A stretch of DNA of 64,000 nt from JAAZZIT01 sp964480525 (GCA_964480525.1 CAYZOV010000006.1:1-64000), one strand, 5' to 3'; shown: positions 18,271 to 27,649, counted from the stretch's first letter. The notes: generated by a model not told the origin, from the letters alone. Program-made: numbers and translations.

Positions 18271-19575
18271 TTACAAACTAAAATCGTATCCTTTAAACGG
18301 AATAATCAATTCGTAATATGCGTATTTGCTTGTTACAAAATTTCCGTCATTTACGTCCCAAATAAACCCCATCATGTCGAAAAATTCACAGTATTCATAT
18401 CCGCCACTTGTAAAATATTCGTCATTATCACCGTTTATATTATGCAGTATTGCATTTAAATGCCAGTCGGCGGCTTCAAATTCTTTAGTTTTTAAATCAT
18501 AAGTACCCAGCTGACATAGCGAATTTTCAAATTCTTCCATTTCGTTCTCTTCAAAACTATAAAGTTTTTTATAATACAAATCGTTCAATTCCCCATACTC
18601 ATCATGGTATTTATAGTAGGAATCAGTATAATAAGTACACGCAATTTTACCGTTTTTTACCACACTGCCGAAAGAATTATATTTACTATTATCTACTATC
18701 AAAACATTTCCGTCACCGCAAGCGAAATAATTAAAGCCGTCAACTCCAAAATAAAAATAATTTTCGCCAAGATATTCGAGGTTATCAGGGCTGGAAATAT
18801 TGTCGCACTTGTAAATCCAGTTTCCCTGCGTGTCGATAAGTCCGTAAACATTTTCATCTTTTATGCCCGTAAAAGCCACGCCGTATTCATTAAATGACGT
18901 GGAATCCCAATAATCAAATTTTTCAAGTTCGGGAATAATTTCACCGTCAGTACCAATGTAATAACTTCTGTAATCTGTACTATTAGGAAATTCAGCAAGA
19001 GCAATGCCGTCTTTTGAAAAATTTTCAACACTTTTGAATTTAGGCTCTATTATGTATTCACCTTTAGTGTTGATAAACCCATACAGCCAATCGTCATTTT
19101 TTCTTTCACCTACAACAGCATACCCCGATTCGTTGAAAGGTTCGGCATAGTCAAACTTTGCTTCAATCACAACATTGTCGTTGCTGTCGATATATCCGTA
19201 TTTTATATCATCTTCTATATCATCTTCGTAAAAATCTTCAAAATCGGCATAAAGAAGATATCCATTAGAAGAAAGTCCCAAAACATTATGGGAATATGTA
19301 TAATATTTGTTTTCGGCAACATCATAAAACCCAAATTCTACAGGGGTTTCCATTCTGTAATCTTCACTGTTTACGTCGTCAAGACCCTCCATATAATCCC
19401 AAATGGTATAATAATACAACTGATAATTACACGCTTTTTCGTAAAGGTCTGACTTTTGGGCAGACGAACCGCCATTATCCGAAGAATCCGACTTGTTATT
19501 GCCGTGGTCATTTTCTGCGCAAGAGCATAACATTAAAGCCGCCAAAGTTAATGCTAAAATTTTTCTGTGTTTCAT
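18271..19575 (-). CDS. WG-repeat lipoprotein
   Basis: A 434-residue secreted lipoprotein (signal peptide with lipobox LMLCSC, about residue 19) whose body is made of WG/KWG-type repeats. Clear repeats include YGYIDSNDNVVIEAKFDYAEPF, YGFINTKGEYIIEPKFKSVENF and YGLIDTQGNWIYK. Such repeats form beta-propeller-like surface domains. The function is unknown. AGGAG precedes the ATG. It is probably transcribed with nothing else, since the next gene upstream ends about 20 bp away but has no obvious shared role. Confidence 0.82.
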   Translation of the reverse strand: MKHRKILALTLAALMLCSCAENDHGNNKSDSSDNGGSSAQKSDLYEKACNYQLYYYTIWDYMEGLDDVNSEDYRMETPVEFGFYDVAENKYYTYSHNVLGLSSNGYLLYADFEDFYEDDIEDDIKYGYIDSNDNVVIEAKFDYAEPFNESGYAVVGERKNDDWLYGFINTKGEYIIEPKFKSVENFSKDGIALAEFPNSTDYRSYYIGTDGEIIPELEKFDYWDSTSFNEYGVAFTGIKDENVYGLIDTQGNWIYKCDNISSPDNLEYLGENYFYFGVDGFNYFACGDGNVLIVDNSKYNSFGSVVKNGKIACTYYTDSYYKYHDEYGELNDLYYKKLYSFEENEMEEFENSLCQLGTYDLKTKEFEAADWHLNAILHNINGDNDEYFTSGGYEYCEFFDMMGFIWDVNDGNFVTSKYAYYELIIPFKGYDFSL

Positions 19576-19596
19576 TAAATCACTCCTAATTTTTAA

Positions 19597-20001
19597 TTAA
19601 CATAAAGTCAGAAAAGGTACAAAATTTCTGGCGATATAATAAATTATCAAAAAAGTTAAAGTTATAGCAAGGAATAAATAATTTCTGGGGATTATCCTAA
19701 GTTTTTTTCCGAAAACAAAAGCGACAACCTCAATATAAAATGCCAAGACAAGACAGACGACGACAAAAGGCGTAATGTTATATCCCAAAGAAGTGAAAAT
19801 TTTTCCACTAAGCAGGGATTGAACGCTTCGTGTATTCCCGCAGGCAGGACAAAGATAGCCTGTTTTTTGGTGAAAATCGCATTTTGGAAAATTAAAACTT
19901 AGGTTAATTAAAGAATCTTTAAGCAAAAAAATCAGCAGAGCGAACAACGGGACAAATAACGCTGTCAGCTCTGCTAAAATTTTTTTCGTTTTTAACGTCA
20001 T
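19597..20001 (-). CDS. DUF2752 membrane protein
   Basis: A 134-residue protein with three hydrophobic segments and the diagnostic CPACGNTRS motif (about residues 51-59) of DUF2752. The function is unknown. It begins 6 bp after the DUF4190 gene ends and lacks its own ribosome site, so translation is probably coupled. DUF2752 and DUF4190 genes recur together in Firmicutes. Confidence 0.85.
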   Translation of the reverse strand: MTLKTKKILAELTALFVPLFALLIFLLKDSLINLSFNFPKCDFHQKTGYLCPACGNTRSVQSLLSGKIFTSLGYNITPFVVVCLVLAFYIEVVAFVFGKKLRIIPRNYLFLAITLTFLIIYYIARNFVPFLTLC

Positions 20002-20007
20002 AAAATA

Positions 20008-20283
20008 TTAAAAAATACTTAGTGCGTCAAGAATTGCAGCGCCTGTAGCGATAGTGATTATCGCAGGGACAAGGCTGACAATTGAACAAACAAGTCCCGC
20101 AATGCCCATACCTTTACCGCCTTTTCCGCTTTTGATTCCGACCGCCGCCAGAATAATACCAACAACGGCGCACGGAATAGAAACGTAATAATAACAGCCT
20201 GAAACTAGAGCTACAATTCCCAAAACCATTGAAGTTACGGAACAACCGCTGACAGGGTTTTGATTTTGATTCTGATTATCCAT
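20008..20283 (-). CDS. DUF4190 small membrane protein
   Basis: A 91-residue protein with an Asn/Gln-rich N-terminus and two Gly/Ala/Val-rich membrane segments (about 17-48 and 56-88), as in DUF4190. The function is unknown. AGGAGAG precedes the ATG. It is the first gene of the DUF4190/DUF2752 pair. Confidence 0.82.
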   Translation of the reverse strand: MDNQNQNQNPVSGCSVTSMVLGIVALVSGCYYYVSIPCAVVGIILAAVGIKSGKGGKGMGIAGLVCSIVSLVPAIITIATGAAILDALSIF

Positions 20284-20442
20284 TAAATCACTCTCCTAGA
20301 ATTTATTTGCAATTTCTTTGCATAATTATTGTACCATACTAACAGCATTTTTGCAATAGTTATGTAATACAAAAGTAATGCAAAGTAATTGTATATTTTT
20401 CACAGAAAAAATTGCATAATTAAATAAAGGAGCGTGTAATTT

Positions 20443-20637
20443 ATGTGGAAAATTCAAAAAGGATATAATACAGTTAGCAAGACATTTCGATTGCCCGAAG
20501 AATTGGTAAGCGAATTGGACAGGTTGGCATACGAAAACAATTTGTCGCTGAACCAGTTGATAATACAATGTCTGAATTTTGCGTTGGAAAACCTTGACAC
20601 GGATAATTCTTCGGACAAAATCGACATACACAAATAA
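20443..20637 (+). CDS. Small ribbon-helix-helix (Arc/CopG-like) protein
   Basis: A 64-residue protein whose VSKTFRLPEELVSELDRLAYENNLSLNQLI pattern (beta strand, helix, turn, helix) fits the Arc/CopG fold used by small DNA-binding regulators and antitoxins. AAAGGAG precedes the ATG. No toxin gene follows, since a terminator lies 25 bp downstream, so a solo regulator is more likely than an antitoxin. Targets are unknown. Confidence 0.75.
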   Translation: MWKIQKGYNTVSKTFRLPEELVSELDRLAYENNLSLNQLIIQCLNFALENLDTDNSSDKIDIHK

Positions 20638-20660
20638 AATTTCGTGAATTTTCAGTAAAC

Positions 20661-20699
20661 AAAAAGCATACTCACCCATTAAAAGTGAGTATGCTTTTA
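20661..20699. terminator. Rho-independent terminator
   Basis: AAAAAGCATACTCAC / GTGAGTATGCTTTT stem with A- and T-runs on both sides. Confidence 0.85.
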
Positions 20700-20735
20700 T
20701 TGTTTTCTTAGTTGAATTGTCGCAAAATCAAAGTT

Positions 20736-20759
20736 AAAGTTTACGGTTTTGTAAACTTT
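20736..20759. other. Hairpin downstream of malQ
   Basis: AAAGTTTAC (20736-20744) / GTAAACTTT (20751-20759), between convergent genes. No clear T-run, so its role is unclear. Confidence 0.4.
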
Positions 20760-20803
20760 GGTACGCGTTAGAGTTACAGCTTATTTAACTAGAAATTACG
20801 CCG

Positions 20804-22294
20804 TTAACGATTATACAATTGAGTTAAATGTTTGAGTTTTTCAGCAATTTCAGGGGTTAAGGCGTCGGGAGTTACTCTGAATTTCCAGTTTGTTCCAATT
20901 GTAGACGGTATATTCATTCGTGAAGCAGAGCCAAGCTCCAAAACGTCTTGAATTTGAGCAATTGCCAAGTCGGAAACGCTACTCCAAGCAAGGCGAATCA
21001 TACCCTCGCAAATGCCTTTTCGGGTTTTAACGTTAAGATATTGTTTACAGAAATTTAATTCTTTGCCTTTCAAAGATTTTGCCCAGCCTACCACCGTGTC
21101 GTTGTCGTGAGTTCCCGTATAGCAAACGCAGTTGGAATTTTGGAAATTGTGTGGCAAATACGGACTTTTTGCGGTTGAATCGAAGCCAAATTCAAGCACT
21201 TTCATGCCGGGAAAACCGCATTTTTTCAAAAGTTTTTCAACGGATTTGGTGATAAATCCCAAATCTTCGGCGATAATATTCACGTCGCCAAGTTCCATTT
21301 TTACGGTTTTGAAAAGGTCGTAACCCACGCCCTTAACCCACCTGCCGTTTACGGCGTCGGGACTGCCGAACGGAATTGCATAAAAGCTGTCAAACCCCCT
21401 AAAATGGTCGATTCTGATAATGTCGTACAGCTTTTGCGCCGCCTTGATACGGTCAAGCCAAAATTCATAACCCGTAAATTCGTGGTATGGCCAGTCGTAA
21501 AGCGGGTTGCCCCAAAGTTGACCCAACGGCGAAAAACAGTCAGGCGGACAACCAGCCACTTCGACAGGTCTTTTTAACGAATCAAGGTAAAAAAGTTCAG
21601 GTTTTGTCCACACTTCTACGCTATCATATGCGACATAGATTGGAATATCGCCTAGAATTTGGATTCCTTTTTCGTTAGCATATTGTTTCAGCGCCGACCA
21701 TTGTTTATAAAATTCATATTGCAAAAATGCGTAAAAATCTATCTCGTCACAAAGGGTTTTTTCGGCGTTTTCCATAGCTTTTTCTTCGCAAAAAGCCAGT
21801 TCTTTTTCCCATTTATCCCACGAAGCGCCATTATGTTGACTTTTCAGCGCCATAAACAAGCCGTAATTTTTCGTCCAAGAGTTCTCCTTTTTAAAACTTT
21901 TAAACCGGGAGATATTTCCTTTTTGGATAAAATTCTTATATGCTTGTTTCAAAAGTGGAAAAGTATTATTAAATATTTTTTCATAATCAACGTTTGAAGA
22001 ATCGCTTCCCCAGTCGTATTTTTCCACATCAGTCTTAGTTAAAAAACCTTCCTCAATAAGGGTGTCAAGGTCGATAAAATAGGGATTTCCCGCATTAACC
22101 GAAAAACTTTGGTAGGGTGAATCGCCGAAACTTGTTGGAGAAAGCGGCAGAATTTGCCAAACTTTTTGCCCCGCACTTTCAAGCCAATCTACAAATTCAT
22201 AGGCTTCTTTGCCCATTCGTCCGATTCCATACGGTGACGGCAGACTGGAAATGTGCATTATCACGCCTGATGAACGATTATTTTTCTTTTTCAT
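20804..22294 (-). CDS. malQ: 4-alpha-glucanotransferase (amylomaltase)
   Basis: A GH77 enzyme of about 496 residues that transfers maltooligosaccharide units in maltodextrin and glycogen metabolism. Family signatures are present: LQILPLSPTSFGDSPYQSFSV-like N-terminal motif, RIDHFRGF with the catalytic Asp, IAEDLG with the acid/base Glu, and YTGTHDNDTVVGW with the stabilising Asp. The length matches the family (about 500). I start at ATG 22294 because AAAGACGTGG lies 5 bp upstream. The ATG at 22312 has no site. No maltose operon is adjacent. Confidence 0.95.
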   Translation of the reverse strand: MKKKNNRSSGVIMHISSLPSPYGIGRMGKEAYEFVDWLESAGQKVWQILPLSPTSFGDSPYQSFSVNAGNPYFIDLDTLIEEGFLTKTDVEKYDWGSDSSNVDYEKIFNNTFPLLKQAYKNFIQKGNISRFKSFKKENSWTKNYGLFMALKSQHNGASWDKWEKELAFCEEKAMENAEKTLCDEIDFYAFLQYEFYKQWSALKQYANEKGIQILGDIPIYVAYDSVEVWTKPELFYLDSLKRPVEVAGCPPDCFSPLGQLWGNPLYDWPYHEFTGYEFWLDRIKAAQKLYDIIRIDHFRGFDSFYAIPFGSPDAVNGRWVKGVGYDLFKTVKMELGDVNIIAEDLGFITKSVEKLLKKCGFPGMKVLEFGFDSTAKSPYLPHNFQNSNCVCYTGTHDNDTVVGWAKSLKGKELNFCKQYLNVKTRKGICEGMIRLAWSSVSDLAIAQIQDVLELGSASRMNIPSTIGTNWKFRVTPDALTPEIAEKLKHLTQLYNR

Positions 22295-22432
22295 ATGTAC
22301 CACGTCTTTCATTTTAGTTTTAGGTTATTTATAAAATAGCGATTTAAATTGTCAGGTAAAAATTTGGTGATTTTAGCTAAATTTTACAAAGTGAAATTGT
22401 GCAGATATACAAAGTTAAAATAAATTTTCTTC

Positions 22433-22462
22433 AAAGTTGCATGGATTCGTGCAACTTTTTTG
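22433..22462. terminator. Hairpin with T-run
   Basis: AAAGTTGCA / TGCAACTTTTTT in the gap between malQ and the gene at 22567. It may block readthrough toward that gene. Confidence 0.55.
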
Positions 22463-22566
22463 ATGTTTTTACTCCCTTTGTGAAAGTCAGATTTTTAGGT
22501 GAGAAAAAATCAAGTTTTCAAAGGAACTACAAATGTAAAATTAAATTAAACTAAAGGAGAATTTTT

Positions 22567-23172
22567 ATGAGTGATTTTATTACAATTTATGCAAAAGACA
22601 AGGATTTAAACACTTCCCCAATCAGGTCGCTTTTGCGACAGGGTGAGAAAAACGCCGACACCGTTCTGATTAAATTAAACCGTTTTTACGGCGAACACGA
22701 CTTGTCGGAGTTCGGGTTCGTGATTGAGGGGGTAAACAGCGAAAATACCCTTTCTATTCAGGCATTGAGAAAAGAATACGACGAAAAATCCGTGACTCTG
22801 ACTTGGCAGATTTCCGAAAATTTCACCGCCGTAGGTGGCTCGTTAAAGCTGACTTTAAAGGCAATTGACGAAGCAAATGATGTTAAAATTCTTATAGACG
22901 GCGGAGAAGTTGAAGTATGCGGCGACGAAAATTCAAAATATGTTTCAGCTGAAGTTTCTGAAAGCTTATTAAGCCAAATTGAATCGTCAATTGCAGATTT
23001 TTCGGCAAAATTTGACAGCATAGCCAAAGAAAAAGTTGAAAAGGCAGTTGCCGATTATCTCAGCGGAGAATTTGTCATAAGTAGTGACATTTCACGCATT
23101 GTAAAAATTTCACAAGAAGATTATGACGCTTTGTCAGAACCCGACGAAAAGACGCTATATGTCGTAGTTTAG
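22567..23172 (+). CDS. Orphan phage-baseplate-like protein
   Basis: A 201-residue protein of uncertain role. The N-terminal ~110 residues are beta-rich and resemble the N-terminal domain of phage upper-baseplate proteins. A helical segment (about 125-165) follows. The C-terminus KISQEDYDALSEPDEKTLYVVV is the short tail found on many phage tail-fibre and baseplate proteins. AAAGGAG precedes the ATG, a terminator follows, and no other phage gene is nearby. It may be a prophage remnant under selection or a domesticated structural protein. Family assignment is by pattern only. Confidence 0.65.
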   Translation: MSDFITIYAKDKDLNTSPIRSLLRQGEKNADTVLIKLNRFYGEHDLSEFGFVIEGVNSENTLSIQALRKEYDEKSVTLTWQISENFTAVGGSLKLTLKAIDEANDVKILIDGGEVEVCGDENSKYVSAEVSESLLSQIESSIADFSAKFDSIAKEKVEKAVADYLSGEFVISSDISRIVKISQEDYDALSEPDEKTLYVVV

Positions 23173-23207
23173 GGATATTCAAGATTAAAATTTGATTTTG
23201 AAAAACA

Positions 23208-23235
23208 AAACCTCGGCTAAGCGAGGTTTCATTTT
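23208..23235. terminator. Rho-independent terminator
   Basis: AAACCTCG (23208-23215) / CGAGGTTT (23222-23229) with flanking A- and T-runs, shared by the convergent gene and spoVS. Confidence 0.75.
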
Positions 23236-23241
23236 GTGCAA

Positions 23242-23502
23242 CTATCTTTGTTCACAAATAAGCTTAATAGCCGTTCTGCTTTCGCCGTCAATGACAACAT
23301 TTGCAAACGCCGGCACGCAAATCATGTCGATTCCAACCTGCGCAAGATATCCTCTGGCAATTGCAACCGATTTTACCGCCTGATTGGTTGCGCCTGCGCC
23401 AACAGCTTGAACCTCGACCGCTCCGCTGTCACGAATCACGCCTGCGATTGCGCCTGCGACCATGTTCGGCACAGACCTTGATGAAACTTTTAAAATTTCC
23501 AT
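23242..23502 (-). CDS. spoVS: Stage V sporulation protein S
   Basis: An 86-residue protein nearly collinear with SpoVS, a small Alba-fold nucleic-acid-binding protein that affects septation and late sporulation. The family core (LKVSSRSVPNMVAGAIAG near the start, then GAVEVQAVGAGATNQAVK) is intact. GGAAAGG precedes the ATG. spoVS next to ymdB is a conserved neighbourhood in spore formers, supporting both calls. Confidence 0.96.
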   Translation of the reverse strand: MEILKVSSRSVPNMVAGAIAGVIRDSGAVEVQAVGAGATNQAVKSVAIARGYLAQVGIDMICVPAFANVVIDGESRTAIKLICEQR

Positions 23503-23644
23503 TACAAAACCCTTTCCTAATTGTTACGATACGTCGTTATGGTATCAAATATTTGTTGCAATGTTTTATTTATTATAACAAAGATTTACAATTTTTGCAA
23601 TAGTATTTTACAATTTTCAAAGGGTTAGTCGTAATTTTTGTTAA

Positions 23645-24412
23645 TTATCTCTCAATTATCCTTTCAATTTTGGTGGATTTGCCTAATTTTTCATCAAATT
23701 CGACGATAACTCCGTTAAGGAAACACGGATTTGGGCTTTCAACAAATCGTACTGGATAGTGAAAACGCTGTTTGTCAATGGCGGGTTTGATGTCAACGCC
23801 CAAAACGGACATTTCAGGACCGGTCATTCCAACGTCGGTAATGTAGGCGGTGTGGTTGGCTAAGATAGCTTCGTCAGCCGTCTGAACGTGGGTGTGTGTT
23901 CCTAAAACAGCTGTTGCACGTCCTGCAAGATAATGTCCCAGAGCCTTTTTTTCCGCCGTTGCTTCTGCGTGAATGTCAACAAATATGTTCTTTGTTTGAA
24001 TTTTCTGTAAAATATCATCAATGATTTCAAAAGGGTTTTGTAACGGTTCTGAAAATACAACGCCCTGAAGATTCACAACAGCAACGCTAAATGCACCAAA
24101 ATCTAAAGTACAAACGCCTTTTCCGATTACGCCGTCAGGATAGTTTGCCGGGCGAATAAGGTAGTCAAATTCGTCAAAAATTTCCACGCTTTCACGTCTT
24201 TTGAACGAATGATTCCCTGTTGTAACCACGTCAACCCCCGCGTTTATCAGCATTTCAAGACTTTTGCGGGTTATTCCGTTGCCCTGAGCGGAGTTTTCGC
24301 CATTGACGACAACTATGTCAATATTGTTTCGCTTTTTAATTTCGCCGATTTTCGATTGCAGAAAATCGCAACCGGATTTCCCTACAACATCTCCTACAAA
24401 GAGCAGTTTCAA
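23645..24412 (-). CDS. ymdB: YmdB-type metallophosphoesterase
   Basis: A 255-residue binuclear-metal phosphoesterase of the TIGR00282/YmdB family. YmdB hydrolyses 2',3'-cyclic nucleotides and influences sporulation and biofilm decisions in Bacillus. Metal-ligand motifs are GDVVGKSG at the N-terminus, VVNGENS, TTGNHSF, DIHAEAT and GTHTHVQTAD. The start is a TTG at 24412 behind a GGAGG site. It is transcribed toward spoVS in the same direction. Confidence 0.93.
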   Translation of the reverse strand: MKLLFVGDVVGKSGCDFLQSKIGEIKKRNNIDIVVVNGENSAQGNGITRKSLEMLINAGVDVVTTGNHSFKRRESVEIFDEFDYLIRPANYPDGVIGKGVCTLDFGAFSVAVVNLQGVVFSEPLQNPFEIIDDILQKIQTKNIFVDIHAEATAEKKALGHYLAGRATAVLGTHTHVQTADEAILANHTAYITDVGMTGPEMSVLGVDIKPAIDKQRFHYPVRFVESPNPCFLNGVIVEFDEKLGKSTKIERIIER

Positions 24413-24686
24413 TATAATTCCTCCATATTTGTAAATTTTATATGTTTATTTTATAATCGTATTGTGTTCGTATGATAGACTTATTATATATATTTTGTTT
24501 ATTTTCGTCTTGCTATTGACTATCGATTTTTAAGGTGGAAATTTTCATTACCTTTGAACTTATTATAACACAATCTCGTTGCAAATGTCAACAGGACAAA
24601 ATCAGCGGTTGGGTTTTTGAGTTATTTCATTTTAAATAGTATATCTCTTGGTGGTTGATTGGATTTAGGGTTGCAAAATGGATTAA

Positions 24687-24765
24687 GTGGTGAAAAATGT
24701 GCGTTAATTTTGGGAATGCAAGCGAAAAAAATCGGCATATTTCTGGTTAGGAAAAAGCTAGAAAA
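24687..24765 (+). repeat. Array module D, copy 1
   Basis: Begins GTGGTGAAAAATGTGCGTTA; near-identical to 26083-26161 and placed directly before a base unit in both cases. Confidence 0.7.
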
Positions 24766-24987
24766 AGAGTTACGGAGCGATTCCCTTTTTTGTACTATTT
24801 AATAGTATGGGTTTAGCCGTGTTGAAAAAAAAGAGTGTGCTAAAGTGTAGATTAAGCTTAAATATTTTAACTGTTCTCCGTCGTCGTGGTGAGGTGTTTT
24901 TTTTGGGGGTGGTGAGGGGTAGGTTTGGAGGTTGGTGGGGTGAAATGGTGTGGAACGTTGCGGGCAGTTGGGCGGAACGGGGGAATA

Positions 24988-25130
24988 GTTAAAAATATTA
25001 CGGATTAGTTGAGTTAATTAGGGCAAAAGTGTTGTTGATTCCATAATCTTATAAAAATGGAATTTTAAGTTTGACGTGAGGATATAATTTAGAAAAGTTA
25101 GCTATTAGTAAAAGTTTTAACTGTGACTTT
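24988..25130 (+). repeat. Array module C, copy 1
   Basis: Contains GTTAAAAATATTACGGATTA and AATTTTAAGTTTGACGTGAG; repeated at 27059-27205 and, in part, at 27296-27350. Confidence 0.7.
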
Positions 25131-25385
25131 GTTCCTATGGTCAGGAGTTTATGAGTTGGACGTGGGCGGTTAGTTAGGCGGAACGGGGGTTGAAGTGCGA
25201 TTTCCTTTTTGTGTACTATTATAAATGAGGTATGGGTTTGTGGGTGTTGAAAAACGGAGTGTGCTAAGCCAAAGATTAAGGATAAATGTTTTAACTGTTC
25301 TCCGCCGTCGTGGTGAGCTGCGTTTGAGGGGGGTGAGGTGGGAGCGTTGGTTGTTGGTTGGGCAAAACGGTGTGGAATGTTACGG

Positions 25386-25620
25386 GCGGTTGGGCGGAAC
25401 ATAAGTGAGTGGGTGGTTAATAGGTAGAGTGGGGCGAAATGAGATAATGCAGAGTAAAGGCATGAAATAGATGAGTTAAAAGTGGCAGAGCGTGGTGCGA
25501 TTTATCGTTGTGTTGGAAAAATTCTAAATAGGATTTTTGAAACATAGTAGTTAAATGTTTTGACTAAGGCTTATACCTATAGTCAAAGGTTTTGGAGTTG
25601 GACGTGGGCGGTTAGTTAGG
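25386..25620 (+). repeat. Array module B, copy 1
   Basis: About 235 bp that recur almost unchanged 974 bp downstream (26360-26594), the largest exact duplication in the array. Contains AGTGAGTGGGTGGTTAATAG and ACTAAGGCTTATACCTATAG. Confidence 0.85.
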
Positions 25621-26082
25621 CGAAATGGGAGTTGGGGTGCGATTCCCTTTTTGTGTACTATTTAATAGTATGGTTAGGCGTGTTGAAAAATAGAGTATGC
25701 TAAGCCAAAGGTTAAGGCTAAATGTTTTAACTGTTCTCCGCCGTCGTGGTTAGGTGGGGTTGGGAGTGAGGTGGGAGCGTTGGTTGTTGGTTGGGCAAAA
25801 CGGTGTGGAACGTTACGGGCGGTTGGGCGAAATGGGAGTTGCGGAGCAATTCCCTTTTGTGTACTATTTAAATGTGGTATGGTTTTGAGTGTGTTGAAAA
25901 AAGGAGTGTGCTAAGCCTAAGATTAAGGATAAATGTTTTAACTGTTCTCCGCCGTCGTGGTTAGGTGGGGTTGGGAGTGAGGTGGGAGCGTTGGTTGTTG
26001 GTTGGGCAAAACGGTGTGGAACGTTGCGGACGGTCGGTGGGGTGGTATGGGTATGAGTGGGCAGTTAAGTGCCAAAGTGGTG

Positions 26083-26161
26083 CTAAGTGGTGAAAAATGT
26101 GCGTTAATTTTGGGAGTACAAGCGGAAAAATCGGGATATTTTTGGGTAAAAAAAACTAGAA
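26083..26161 (+). repeat. Array module D, copy 2
   Basis: Second copy of the 24687-24765 module. Confidence 0.7.
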
Positions 26162-26359
26162 CGGGAGTTGCGGTGCGATTCCCTTTTTTTGTACTATTTA
26201 AATGTGGTATGGTTTTGGGTGTGTTGAAAAACGGAGTGTGCTAAAGCGAAGATTAAGGCTAAATGTTTTAACTATTTTTTGCCGTCGTGGTTAGGTGGGG
26301 TTGGGAGTGAGGTGGGAGCGTTGGTTGTTGGTGGGGTGAAACGGTGTGGAACGTTGCGG

Positions 26360-26594
26360 ACGGTTGGGCGGAACATAAGTGAGTGGGTGGTTAATAGGTA
26401 GAGTGGGGCGAAATGAGATAATGCAGAGTAAAGGCATGAAATAGATGAGTTAAAAGTGGCAGAGCGTGGTGCGATTTATCGTTGTGTTGGAAAAATTCTA
26501 AATAGGATTTTTGAAACATAGTAGTTAAATGTTTTGACTAAGGCTTATACCTATAGTCAAAGGTTTTGGAGTTGGACGTAGGCGGTTAGTTAGG
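26360..26594 (+). repeat. Array module B, copy 2
   Basis: Second copy of the 25386-25620 module, with only a handful of differences. Confidence 0.85.
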
Positions 26595-27058
26595 CGAAAT
26601 GGGAATTACGGTGCGATTACCTTTTTTGTGTACTATTATAAATGAGGTATGGTTTTTGGGGGGTTGAAAAATAGAGTATGCTAAGCCAAAGATTAAGGTT
26701 AAATGTTTTAGCTGTTTTTTCGTCGCCGTTGTGAAGTGGTTTTTTTAGGGGTGAGGGGATGGCGTTGGTTGTTGGCTGGGCAAAACGGTGTGGAACGTTG
26801 CGGGCGGTTGGGCGGAATGGGAGTTGCGGTGCGATTCCCTTTTTGTGTACTATTTAATAGTATGGGTTTAGGCGTGTTGAAAAACGGAGTGTGCTAAGCC
26901 AAAGATTAAGGATAAGTGTTTTAACTGTTTTTCTGCCGCCATTTTGGGGTGGCTTCTTAGCTGTGAGGAGTAAAAGAGTGGTCGGTGTGGTGAAGAAATG
27001 GGACTAAATAGTATGGAACGTTGCGGGCGGTTGGTCGAAACGTGCTAAATGGTGGGGA

Positions 27059-27205
27059 TAGTTAAAAATATCACGGATTAGTTAAGCTAAATGGCGCAAA
27101 AGTGGGGTTGATTCAATTATTTATGGGATAATGGAATTTTAAGTTTGACGTGAGGATATAATTTAGAATAGTTGGTTATTGTTTAAATGTTTTAACTGTA
27201 GCTTT
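27059..27205 (+). repeat. Array module C, copy 2
   Basis: Copy of 24988-25130. A shorter third copy follows at 27296-27350, where the array fades out. Confidence 0.65.
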
Positions 27206-27588
27206 GCTGTAGTGGGGTGACTTTGGTTGTTGGTGGGGTGAAATGTGGTGGAATGTTACGGGCGGTTGGTCGAAATGTGCTAAATGGTGGGGGATAGTTA
27301 AAAATATCACGAATTAGTTGAGTTAAATGGGGCAAAAGTGGAGCTAATTGGATAAGTTCATGAGAAAAAATTGGTTTTGAGGACAGAATTTGGTATGAAA
27401 TTACAGAAAAAAGCCTTAAAAATGGCGGGTTTGGGTTTAAAAATTGACGTTATTACAAGTTAAAAAGAAATTTGAGAAAAAAGTCGGATTAGTGTAGAAA
27501 AAATTCCCAAAAAAATTGCGTATAAGTGGTTATGAACTGTAAACTTACACAAATATTTGATTTATTCATAAAAATTTTGCCAAAATGT

Positions 27589-27617
27589 TTGACTTTTTAT
27601 AAAAATAGCGATATAAT
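27589..27617 (+). promoter_or_regulatory. Sigma-A promoter of the HU gene
   Basis: TTGACT (27589-27594), 17-bp spacer, TATAAT (27612-27617). Confidence 0.85.
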
Positions 27618-27649
27618 TTAGGCAGTAAATCATGAGAGGACGGATTTTT

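Larger units (their letters stand above)
24600..27360 (+). repeat. Modular non-coding repeat array
   Basis: About 2.8 kb without a credible gene, built from seven copies of a base unit (24766-24889, 25184-25312, 25627-25750, 25833-25960, 26162-26290, 26602-26730, 26820-26940). Each unit has a GGGAGTTGC/GCGATTCCC hairpin plus T-run, a GTACTATT box, TTGAAAAACGGAGTGTGCTAAG, and an ATGTTTTAACTGTTCTCCG block. The smallest unit-to-unit distance is about 215-220 bp. Longer gaps contain extra modules. Copies of the linker GGTGGGAGCGTTGGTTGTTGG recur. The + strand is strongly G-over-C skewed. Confidence 0.85.

Noticed and set aside
20443..20637. Ribbon-helix-helix gene as an antitoxin
   Set aside because: No toxin-like gene follows; a terminator ends the unit 25 bp downstream.
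24807..26244. Short open frames within the repeat array
   Set aside because: They are not conserved between the repeat copies and lack consistent ribosome sites.
24600..27360. CRISPR array
   Set aside because: Repeats are long (over 120 bp), imperfect and irregularly spaced, with no unique 30-40 bp spacers and no cas genes.
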